Below, piece by piece: positions 17,299 to 24,821 of a DNA stretch of 64,000 nucleotides. Source of the stretch: Helicobacter cinaedi CCUG 18818 = ATCC BAA-847 (GTDB lineage Bacteria > Campylobacterota > Campylobacteria > Campylobacterales > Helicobacteraceae); the NCBI RefSeq assembly GCF_000155475.1, contig NZ_DS990391.1, positions 693,318-757,317 of the forward strand, in the 5' to 3' direction. Below the pieces are notes generated by a model, which searched no databases, was not told the DNA's origin, and saw only the letters and a program-made list of their open reading frames with translations. Within the stretch, counting starts at the first letter, position 1. Each line of letters starts with the position of its first letter. The position numbers and the translations under genes were made by a program.

Positions 17299-17775
17299 AT
17301 GACACCACTATTACAACAACTAACAATAAATCACATTCAAACCTTAACCGCACTCACTTACCCATATTTGTATGTGGATAGAATCACAGAGCTAAAACCC
17401 GGGGAATATGTCAAAGGCTATAAAAATGTAACCTTTAATGAGTGGTTTTTCCCCACGCATTTTAAAGATGATCCAATAATGCCGGGTATGCTTCAAATAG
17501 AGGCTTTGACACAGCTTTTCACTTATGTGTTTTTAACGCTCCCGGGTAATGAGAAAAAGCCTATAAATATATTAGAAGTAGATGGTGTGAAACTTCGTCA
17601 AAGAGTAGTCCCCGGGCAAAAGCTAGAAATGGAAGTAGAGACATTAAGCTGGAAAAGAGGGATAGGTATAGGCAAGGGCAAAGGTATGGTAGACAATAAA
17701 GTCGTGTGTGAAGGGCAGATAAAAATCTGTATGCCTGATATGTTAAAAAATATAGTCCCAAAGGAGCAAAAATGA
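17299..17775 (+). CDS. FabZ-like hotdog dehydratase 1
   Basis: 158 residues with the single-hotdog fold of 3-hydroxyacyl-ACP dehydratases. The catalytic pair is seen as THFKDDPIMPGMLQIEAL, with His near residue 53 and Glu near 67. It is not the housekeeping fabZ: identity to the usual HFPGHPIMPG form is reduced and it is paired with a second paralogue. Probable substrate is a 3-hydroxyacyl group on the operon's own acyl carrier protein. ATGA overlap with the next gene indicates coupled translation. Confidence 0.82.
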   Translation: MTPLLQQLTINHIQTLTALTYPYLYVDRITELKPGEYVKGYKNVTFNEWFFPTHFKDDPIMPGMLQIEALTQLFTYVFLTLPGNEKKPINILEVDGVKLRQRVVPGQKLEMEVETLSWKRGIGIGKGKGMVDNKVVCEGQIKICMPDMLKNIVPKEQK

Positions 17776-18218
17776 CTATGGATATACTTGAAATTCAAGA
17801 ATATTTAGAAAATCGCTATCCATTTTTGATGATAGATTCTATATTAGAGGGTGAGGCGGGAAAATATATGGTCGCTAGGAAGAATCTTAGCATTAATGAA
17901 TGGTATTTTGTGGGGCATTTTCCGGATAATCCGCTTATGCCCGGAGCCTTGCAGCTAGAGGCTATGTTTAATACCGCGGCATTATGCGTGATGACAATGC
18001 CAAATATGAAAGGCAAGAAGTCAGTTATCTCTAGGATTTCTAATGCAGTGTTTCACACAAGTGCCTTGCCCGGCGATGTGCTTTCTGTCCGTGCGGATTT
18101 GCTCTCTTACAAAAGAGGCGTGGGAGAGTGCAAGGCAAGTATTAGCTGTGAATCTAAGTGTATTTCTCAAGTGGATTTAACTCTAGCCATCCCGCAGGAT
18201 TTAATCACATTAAAATAG
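17772..18218 (+). CDS. FabZ-like hotdog dehydratase 2
   Basis: 148 residues. GHFPDNPLMPGALQLEAM keeps His (about residue 50) and Glu (about 64). N-terminal YPFLMIDSIL is the typical FabZ lead-in. With the preceding gene it may form a hetero-oligomer; FabZ enzymes are hexamers of dimers. Both keep catalytic residues, so neither is an obvious inactive partner. ATG at 17772 overlaps the previous stop; 17778 is an alternative. Confidence 0.82.
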   Translation: MTMDILEIQEYLENRYPFLMIDSILEGEAGKYMVARKNLSINEWYFVGHFPDNPLMPGALQLEAMFNTAALCVMTMPNMKGKKSVISRISNAVFHTSALPGDVLSVRADLLSYKRGVGECKASISCESKCISQVDLTLAIPQDLITLK

Positions 18219-18228
18219 GAGCAAATAA

Positions 18229-19278
18229 ATGTCAATGTTAAAAAAACCCATAGTTGTATCAAAGGTGCATAAATATATAAAAGCATTAAAAAATAATGGT
18301 GGCAAGGTAGGCAAAACCCCTCGCTCAATCACGCTTAACTATCATAATGCTTGTAATTTTAAATGCACTTTTTGCTACTCAGAGGTAGAAAATAAATATA
18401 ACAAAGAGCGTTTGGAGCTAAGTGAAATAGAGCGAATTGCAGATGAGGCACACGAGCTAGGCATTTGGGAGATTGTGCTTTTAGGTGGGGAGCTAACAAT
18501 CAACAAGGAAAGTCTGCTAAAGCTCATTCAAGCGTTCAAGCCAGAGAGATTCCAAATGATACTTATCACAAATGGATATTTAATTACACCGCAATATGCT
18601 AAGGATTTAGCAGAAGCTGGATTAGACGCTATGGCAGTATCAGTAAGCGGTATGAACGCAGAGGAATTTAACAGAATACGGGGGGGGGGGCGAAGTATCA
18701 AAGACGCTCACCAAAGAGCTTTAAATGCGCTTGATTATGCAAGTGAAGCTGGTATGGCGGCTTTCCCTAATGTTATTTTTGGGCATTACAACGCAAAGGA
18801 TCCGGATTTATTTGCCTTGCTTGATTATGCAAAGGCTAAGGGTTATACCTCTTATCTCATTATGGCTATGCCTTTTGGCTCTTTAAAGGAGGATAGAATG
18901 ACCGCAGAAGATTTTAAAATACTTGATGGGATACGCAAGAATTATGATGTGGTGTTTAATACTTGGGATATGTATGATAAGACAAAAACTAAAATTAGTG
19001 GTTGTTGGACTGTGAATAGGACATATATCACGCCCCTTGGTGAAGTGCTTGTATGTCCGTATATCAATATATCTATTGGCAATATAAAAGAGCAGAGTTT
19101 AAAGGAGATTCTAGATTATGGATTTTCTATTAAATATTTTGGTGAGTTTAGCCCTATTTGCATAAGTGCGCATAATTTTAAATTTAGAGAGAAATTCTTG
19201 CCTGAAGATAGGACTATATTCACGCCATATAAGGCAAAAGAGATTTTTGGTAAAGAGGATTATATTGAGCAATGTTAA
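18229..19278 (+). CDS. Radical SAM/SPASM enzyme with in-frame G11 tract
   Basis: 349 residues. The iron-sulfur ligands are Cys42, Cys46 and Cys49 in CNFKCTFC, followed by LLGGELT (the SAM-binding glycine motif). The C-terminal third has SGCWTVNRTYITPLGEVLVCPY, a SPASM/Twitch auxiliary-cluster region as in enzymes acting on peptides or sugars. A G11 tract at 18680-18690 encodes residues about 151-153; the gene is in frame (ON) now and would be truncated to about 160 residues by a one-base slip. Substrate unknown; context suggests modification of a carrier-bound acyl or sugar moiety. Confidence 0.85.
   Translation: MSMLKKPIVVSKVHKYIKALKNNGGKVGKTPRSITLNYHNACNFKCTFCYSEVENKYNKERLELSEIERIADEAHELGIWEIVLLGGELTINKESLLKLIQAFKPERFQMILITNGYLITPQYAKDLAEAGLDAMAVSVSGMNAEEFNRIRGGGRSIKDAHQRALNALDYASEAGMAAFPNVIFGHYNAKDPDLFALLDYAKAKGYTSYLIMAMPFGSLKEDRMTAEDFKILDGIRKNYDVVFNTWDMYDKTKTKISGCWTVNRTYITPLGEVLVCPYINISIGNIKEQSLKEILDYGFSIKYFGEFSPICISAHNFKFREKFLPEDRTIFTPYKAKEIFGKEDYIEQC
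18680..18690 (+). repeat. G11 homopolymer, phase-variation tract (ON)
   Basis: Eleven G in the middle of the radical SAM gene, encoding Arg-Gly-Gly-Gly. At this length the full reading frame is intact. Confidence 0.9.
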
Positions 19279-20015
19279 AAGATAAAAATATAGTCATAAC
19301 AGGCTGCAATAAAGGCATAGGCAAAGCAGCACTAGAGCTATGTGCTAAAAATGGTGCAAATATTATTGCTATGAATAGAACACAAGATTCTGCCTCTCAA
19401 AAAGAATTAGAGAATCTAGTCAAAAAGCATAATGTGAATCTTGCTATGTTTTATGCTGATTTTTCTAATGAAGCAGAAGTTATGAATGCGGCTAATGAGA
19501 TATTAAAGCTCAAAGTGGCACTTGATGGTATTGTTAATAATGTTGGCATTGTGGGAGATGCAAGGCTTTTTTCTATGACAAAGATAGAAGAGATAAAAGA
19601 AGTGTTTCAAGTGAATTTTTTCTCTCCCCTGCTTTTAACACAACGACTTTTAAAAAATATGATACGACATAAAAGTGGCTCTATTGTGAATCTTAGCTCT
19701 GTTGCCGCCCTTGATGGAATCCCGGGTTCTCTTGAATATGTCTCAAGTAAGACTAGTCTCATTGGTGCGACTAAAAAATTAGCAAGTGAATTAGCCCCAT
19801 TTCATATAAGGGTAAATGCCCTAGCACCAAGCATTACAGATACAAATATGCCTATGCTAATGAGTGATTGCTTAAAGGAAAAAACAATTCAAAATGTCGC
19901 TCTAAAAAGAATGGCTACACCAAATGAAATAGCAGAAGTGATTGTATTTTTACTTTCAAGTAAAAGCAGTTTTATCAATGGTGAAGTAATACGAGTAGAT
20001 GGAGGTAAGGCGTGA
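19272..20015 (+). CDS. FabG-like short-chain dehydrogenase
   Basis: 247 residues, the classical SDR length. TGCNKGIGKAAL near residues 10-21 binds NADP(H); NNVG, the active Ser in NLSSVAAL and YVSSK near 156 complete the site; SSFINGEVIRVDGG is the usual C-terminal end. It could reduce a 3-ketoacyl or ketol product within this pathway. Its ATG overlaps the radical SAM stop by 7 bases and its stop overlaps the next gene by 4. Confidence 0.88.
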   Translation: MLKDKNIVITGCNKGIGKAALELCAKNGANIIAMNRTQDSASQKELENLVKKHNVNLAMFYADFSNEAEVMNAANEILKLKVALDGIVNNVGIVGDARLFSMTKIEEIKEVFQVNFFSPLLLTQRLLKNMIRHKSGSIVNLSSVAALDGIPGSLEYVSSKTSLIGATKKLASELAPFHIRVNALAPSITDTNMPMLMSDCLKEKTIQNVALKRMATPNEIAEVIVFLLSSKSSFINGEVIRVDGGKA

Positions 20016-20830
20016 TGAAAGAAGATTTAAAACATAGAATCTTAAGCAGTAAAAAACACATTTTGCAAATTGCGTATGATTGTCAAAAGAGTGTGCATTT
20101 AGGCGGGGCGATGTCTATTATTGATGTTCTTAGTGTGCTGTATTTGAAACATTTGAAATATGATTTTAAAAATCCAACTTGGGAATTGAGAGATAGATTC
20201 ATATTAAGCAAGGGGCATTGTGCGGTAGCACTCTATGCTGTGCTTGTGGAATGTGGCATAGTAAAGCAAAGTGAAATGGATAGCTTTATGAGTAATGATA
20301 GTGCTTTTTGTGTGCATCCTGTAATGAATGTGAATCTTGGCATAGAGGCTTCAACGGGGAGTTTGGGGCAGGGCGTGGGTTTGGCTGTTGGCATAGCAAA
20401 GGCAGCAAAGATAAAGCAACAAGACTTTCATATCTATACACTTATTGGCGATGGCGAGAGTAATGAAGGGAGTGTGTGGGAAGTAGCGATGTTTGCAGCA
20501 CATAATAAGCTAGATAATTTAACCATTATTTTAGATAAGAATAGTTGTCAAAGTGATGGATTCTCTTTCTCTGTGCTAGATATGGGGGATATGGCTAGAA
20601 AATGGGAGAGTTTTGGCTTTTATGTGGAGCAAATAAACGGACATAATATCGAGCAAATTGATAAGACTTTAGCAAAGAAGAATCCACAAAATATGCCACG
20701 CATTATTATTTCAGAATCTATCAAAGGCAATGGCATTTCATTTATGGAGAATAAGCCAGAATGGCATCATAATAGACTTACAAAACAATTTTTTGAACTC
20801 GCCTTGCAAGAATTGGAGGTGCAAAAATGA
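20012..20830 (+). CDS. Transketolase, N-terminal (thiamine-diphosphate binding) subunit
   Basis: 272 residues, equal to the N-terminal half of transketolase. SKGHCAVALYAVL, GSLGQGVGLAVG and GDGESNEGSVWE (near 147) followed by NKN-type DKNSCQSDG make the thiamine diphosphate/metal site. Split transketolases are common in secondary pathways, where they move two-carbon ketol units between sugars or onto other aldehydes. ATGA overlaps on both sides show tight coupling with the SDR and the C-terminal subunit. Confidence 0.92.
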   Translation: MMKEDLKHRILSSKKHILQIAYDCQKSVHLGGAMSIIDVLSVLYLKHLKYDFKNPTWELRDRFILSKGHCAVALYAVLVECGIVKQSEMDSFMSNDSAFCVHPVMNVNLGIEASTGSLGQGVGLAVGIAKAAKIKQQDFHIYTLIGDGESNEGSVWEVAMFAAHNKLDNLTIILDKNSCQSDGFSFSVLDMGDMARKWESFGFYVEQINGHNIEQIDKTLAKKNPQNMPRIIISESIKGNGISFMENKPEWHHNRLTKQFFELALQELEVQK

Positions 20831-21795
20831 GTGCATTTACAAGTAAAGAAGCAAAAATGCTAAGTAAAATCGGCACAAGGGCAGCTTATGGAATGCTTTT
20901 AATGGAGCTTATTGCTAAGAATGATAATGTATTTGCTTTATCAGCGGATTTAGGAGGCTCATCAGGCTTGGGTAGAATGCGTGAAGTTATGCCACATCGC
21001 TTTATTAATACAGGTATAGCCGAACAAAGTCTTATCTCTGTATCTGCGGGATTAGCAAAAGAGGGATTAATCCCTTTTGCCTCTTCGTTTGCACCATTCA
21101 TAACAGGAAGATGTTTTGACTTTATCCGTATGAATCTAGGCTATATGAATCTTAATGTAAAGCTTGTTGGGCTTGGCTGTGGTGTGGGTATGGGTGAGCT
21201 TGGACATTCTCACTATGGGTGGGAAGATATAGCTTTACTTAGAAGCATTCCAAATATGATTATTATTTCCCCAAGTGATTGCGGTATGATAAAAAAATGT
21301 CTTTATGCAGTAGCTTTGAGACAATCGCCTACATACATACGACTTACAAATACCCTTAATGTGCCAATTGTGTATGAAGAAGATTTTGATTTTGAGATAG
21401 GCAAGGCAATTACGCTAAAAAGTGGAGATGATGTTGCTCTTATTGCCACAGGTAGTATGGTGCATACTTCTCTCAAAGCAGTAGAAATATTAGAGCAAAA
21501 TGGCATAAGCTGCTCTGTCATTGATTTACACACAATTAAACCACTAGATGAAGAGGCTGTGCTTAATGCGTGCAAGTCGCATAAACTTGTAGCAACGATT
21601 GAAGAGCATAGCATAATAGGTGGGCTAGGAGGTGCAATAGCAGAATTTAAAGCAAGAATAGGCTGTGATACTAGGCAAATAATCATTGGTTTGCCAGATT
21701 CTTATGGGCATACCGCTGATTATTCTTATCAGCTAGAAAAATACGGACTTTGTGCTACACAAATAGCACAAACAATACAATCTCATTTTAATTAA
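20827..21795 (+). CDS. Transketolase, C-terminal subunit
   Basis: 322 residues covering the pyrimidine-binding and C-terminal domains. FINTGIAEQSLISVSAGLA contains the catalytic Glu that activates thiamine; FASSFAPFITGR and GVGMGELGHSHYG line the active site. It works only with the preceding subunit. In this operon a LuxC-like reductase could supply an aldehyde acceptor, but the acceptor is not shown by the sequence. Confidence 0.92.
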   Translation: MSAFTSKEAKMLSKIGTRAAYGMLLMELIAKNDNVFALSADLGGSSGLGRMREVMPHRFINTGIAEQSLISVSAGLAKEGLIPFASSFAPFITGRCFDFIRMNLGYMNLNVKLVGLGCGVGMGELGHSHYGWEDIALLRSIPNMIIISPSDCGMIKKCLYAVALRQSPTYIRLTNTLNVPIVYEEDFDFEIGKAITLKSGDDVALIATGSMVHTSLKAVEILEQNGISCSVIDLHTIKPLDEEAVLNACKSHKLVATIEEHSIIGGLGGAIAEFKARIGCDTRQIIIGLPDSYGHTADYSYQLEKYGLCATQIAQTIQSHFN

Positions 21796-21809
21796 TTAAG
21801 GAGGCTTAA

Positions 21810-22040
21810 ATGCAAACATACAAATCGTGCTTTATGGAAAGTTTAAATATAGGTAAAGATGAAGTAGAAGGGCTATCATATCAAGCTATTCCAGCGTGGG
21901 ATAGTGTAGGGCATATGGCTCTTATGGCAGCACTTGAAGAGGCTTTTAGTATTGAGCTAGAAACTGATGATATTATTGATTTTAGCTCATTTGAAAAAGG
22001 CATAGAGATTCTTAAAAAATATGGTATCAATCTTAAGTAA
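21810..22040 (+). CDS. Acyl carrier protein
   Basis: 76 residues, acidic. WDSVGHMAL holds Ser32, the phosphopantetheine attachment site, in a DSVGH context typical of specialised carriers rather than the DSL of fatty-acid AcpP. AAGGAGG precedes the start. It lies between the transketolase genes and the AMP-forming ligase, which probably loads it, and likely carries the substrate for the two dehydratases. Confidence 0.9.
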   Translation: MQTYKSCFMESLNIGKDEVEGLSYQAIPAWDSVGHMALMAALEEAFSIELETDDIIDFSSFEKGIEILKKYGINLK

Positions 22041-22048
22041 GTCCTAAA

Positions 22049-23521
22049 ATGTTTTTTGACTTTGCAAGATTTGGCGATAGGGTCGCTGTGCTTGATGATG
22101 TGGGCAATTCTGTTACTTATAATGAGTTAGCAGAGTTTGCTTTGAGCTTAAGCAATGTGCTAGATAGGATAGAATCTAACAAAGCATTATGCGTGAATCT
22201 ATGCGAAAACTCTATGGGAGCTTTAGTAGGCTATGCTTGTATGATTGAATCTTGCATTGTGCCTTTAATGGTAGATTGCAATTTAGATTCTAATACGCTA
22301 GATAAGCTTTTGCTTGATTATAGTCCAGAGTTTTTGTGGCTACCTGATAGGCTAAAGGATAGGTTTATACGCAGTGGTTTTAAAGAAGTGTTAGGACAAT
22401 ATTCCTACACACTTTTGCAATCCCCCACACTTTTGCAAACTTTAGGGCAGATTCCACAAAATGTAGGTTTATATAGTGAATTAGCCCTATTGCTTAGCAC
22501 ATCGGGTTCTACAGGTAGTTCTAAAATGGTGCGACAAAGCTATGAGAACTTACAAAGCAATACAGAATCTATTATTCAATATTTGCATATAGACAAAACA
22601 CAAAGGGCGATTTTAATCCTGCCTTTGCATTATACATTTGGCTTATCAGTGATTAATACGCATTTGTATAGCGGGGCGATGATTTTATTAAGCGATAAAT
22701 CGCTTATGCAAAAGCAGCTTTGGGAGTTTATCGCAATACAAAGGGCTAGCTCAATCTCTGGTGTGCCATACACTTATGAAATGCTAAAAAAGCTAAAGTT
22801 TTTTAATATGTCTTTACCTTATCTAAAAACTATGACACAAGCAGGTGGGAAGCTCTCAGTTGAATTGCATAAGGAATTTGCTACATTTGCCGAATCTAGC
22901 AATAAAGCATTTATCGTAATGTATGGACAAACAGAAGCTACTGCTAGAATGAGCTATCTTCCAAGTGAAAAGTCAATAGAGAAGTGTGGCAGTATAGGTG
23001 TGGCTATCCCTAATGGCGAGTTTTATTTGCTAGATTCTAAAGGTAATCGTATAGAGCAAGATAACACGCAAGGAGAGCTTATTTATAAGGGGAAAAATGT
23101 AACTTTGGGTTATAGTGAAAATCGTTTCAGTTTAGCTAAAAAAGATGAGTTTGGCGGTGTGCTACACACAGGAGATATAGCACAAAGAGATGGTGAAGGC
23201 TACTACTACATAGTGGGGAGAAAGAATCGCTTTATAAAAATGTTTGGCAGAAGAATAAACCTTGATGATATAGATTCTATTATAGAGGGCGAGTTTCAAG
23301 GGTTAGAGGCAAAATCTAGCGGAGTAGATGATATGCTTTATATTTTTATCACACAAGAAAGATGTGAAGAAGTTAAAAAGCTACTTTGTGATAGGCTAAA
23401 AATAGCCCCCACAGCACTAAAGGTTAAATACATAGAATCTTTGCCAAGAAGTAGCTCTGGCAAGATACTCTACTCTATGCTAGATAATATTGTGAAAAAA
23501 GAGTGTGGCAATGGAAAATAG
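22049..23521 (+). CDS. AMP-forming acyl/amino-acid ligase
   Basis: 490-residue adenylating enzyme. The nucleotide loop STSGSTGSSKMV is near residue 150, YGQTEATARM near 292, HTGDIAQRDGEGYYYIVGR near 375, and the C-terminal catalytic Lys sits in PRSSSGKILY. It should activate a carboxylic acid and pass it to the adjacent acyl carrier protein. The acid cannot be deduced. The 3' end overlaps the LuxE-like gene by 17 bases. Confidence 0.88.
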   Translation: MFFDFARFGDRVAVLDDVGNSVTYNELAEFALSLSNVLDRIESNKALCVNLCENSMGALVGYACMIESCIVPLMVDCNLDSNTLDKLLLDYSPEFLWLPDRLKDRFIRSGFKEVLGQYSYTLLQSPTLLQTLGQIPQNVGLYSELALLLSTSGSTGSSKMVRQSYENLQSNTESIIQYLHIDKTQRAILILPLHYTFGLSVINTHLYSGAMILLSDKSLMQKQLWEFIAIQRASSISGVPYTYEMLKKLKFFNMSLPYLKTMTQAGGKLSVELHKEFATFAESSNKAFIVMYGQTEATARMSYLPSEKSIEKCGSIGVAIPNGEFYLLDSKGNRIEQDNTQGELIYKGKNVTLGYSENRFSLAKKDEFGGVLHTGDIAQRDGEGYYYIVGRKNRFIKMFGRRINLDDIDSIIEGEFQGLEAKSSGVDDMLYIFITQERCEEVKKLLCDRLKIAPTALKVKYIESLPRSSSGKILYSMLDNIVKKECGNGK

Positions 23522-24821
23522 TGATATTGATTATGAAGGCATTTTTAAGCTAGATCCTTATAGCCTTTGCAAAGAAGATAAAGAGAGATTATTAACACAA
23601 AATATTAGAGAGCTTTGCAGATTTCACTACAAACATTGTAATGAGTATAAAAGAATATTAGACGCATTTGGTGTTGGGAGTCTAGAATCTAATTGTCATA
23701 CTGAGTGTAGCGAAGTATCTAAAGTTTTAGAATCTAATAAAGATATTTCGCCTTTTTCAAAGGCTCAATATGACAAGGGTATAGAATCTAGTAATTGTCA
23801 TACTGAGCCTTTAGGCGAAGTATCTAATGTGGAATCTCAACAAGATTTTTCGTCTATGGCTCACACGAAACAAGCTCTTGCCCACACTTACAAAAATGAC
23901 AAGAATCTAGATTCTTATTATAATGCACCATTTTTGCCCGTGCGACTATTCAAGCACTACGCATTAAAAAGCATAGAGAAAAGTGAGATTATAAAAACAA
24001 TGACTTCTTCTGGCACAAGCAGACAGAGTGTATCGCAAATATTTTTAGACAAGCAAACTTCACTCAATCAAACAAAAGCACTATCAAGGATTATGCAAAG
24101 CTTTATAGGCAATAGTAGAATGCCTATGATTATTATCGATAGCTCTCACTTGTTGCAAAATAGAGCTATGTTTTCTGCTAGGGGTGCTGGGGTGCTTGGA
24201 TTTTCTATGTTTGCTAGGGAAAAAATCTATGCACTTGATAAAGATATGAATCTCAATGTTGCTTTGATAAGGGATTTTATAGAGAAACATAAGGGCAAAA
24301 AGATTCTGTTATTTGGCTTTACATTTATTGTGTGGCAGCATTTTTATAATGAGTTAAAAAGGTTAAATCTCTTTTTAGATTTAAAAGATTCTGTTCTTAT
24401 CCACGGCGGTGGCTGGAAAAAGCTCATTTCTCAAGCAGTGTCAAAAGAGCATTTTAAAAGTGAGTTAGAAAGTGTGTGTGGTGTGAGAAAGATACACAAC
24501 TACTATGGTATGGTAGAGCAAACCGGTTCTATTTATATGGAATGTGAGTGTGGAGTTTTACACACGCCTATTTTTGCAGATATTATTGTAAGAAGATCTA
24601 GAGATTTTAGCATAGCAGATATGGACGAAGAGGGGATTTTAGAGCTTGTATCCCTTTTGCCACACTCATATCCGGGGCATATTATTTTAAGCGAAGATGT
24701 AGGCACAATACTTGGTGAAGACGACTGCCCTTGCGGTAGAAAGGGTAAATATTTTTCAATCAATGGGAGAATACAAAATGCTGAAATTAGAGGATGTAGC
24801 GACACCTATGAGCAAAAATAG
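23505..24821 (+). CDS. LuxE-like acyl-protein synthetase with repeat insertion
   Basis: 438 residues. LuxE-family enzymes activate a fatty acid with ATP and hold it as a thioester for LuxC. The adenylate loop MTSSGTSRQSVSQIF lies near 165, NYYGMVEQTG near 330, and a C-terminal zinc-type CPCGRKG segment follows. Residues about 63-132 are encoded by two tandem copies of the palindromic element and have no family counterpart; without them the length is close to normal. No LuxA/LuxB luciferase is nearby, so the role is acyl reduction, not light. The end overlaps the LuxC-like gene by 44 bases. Confidence 0.82.
   Translation: MAMENSDIDYEGIFKLDPYSLCKEDKERLLTQNIRELCRFHYKHCNEYKRILDAFGVGSLESNCHTECSEVSKVLESNKDISPFSKAQYDKGIESSNCHTEPLGEVSNVESQQDFSSMAHTKQALAHTYKNDKNLDSYYNAPFLPVRLFKHYALKSIEKSEIIKTMTSSGTSRQSVSQIFLDKQTSLNQTKALSRIMQSFIGNSRMPMIIIDSSHLLQNRAMFSARGAGVLGFSMFAREKIYALDKDMNLNVALIRDFIEKHKGKKILLFGFTFIVWQHFYNELKRLNLFLDLKDSVLIHGGGWKKLISQAVSKEHFKSELESVCGVRKIHNYYGMVEQTGSIYMECECGVLHTPIFADIIVRRSRDFSIADMDEEGILELVSLLPHSYPGHIILSEDVGTILGEDDCPCGRKGKYFSINGRIQNAEIRGCSDTYEQK
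23693..23902 (+). repeat. Two tandem palindromic elements inside the LuxE-like gene
   Basis: Copy one is 23693-23776 (TTGTCATACTGAG to GCTCAATATGACAA). Copy two is 23795-23902 and ends in a variant, AAAAATGACAA. Both are open in the gene's frame, giving CHTECSEVS, SPFSKAQYDK and CHTEPLGEVS peptides. Confidence 0.88.

Noticed and set aside
24712-24777. Longer N-terminus for the LuxC-like protein
   Set aside because: This stretch is inside the LuxE-like gene and does not match the family; the ATG at 24778 fits better.
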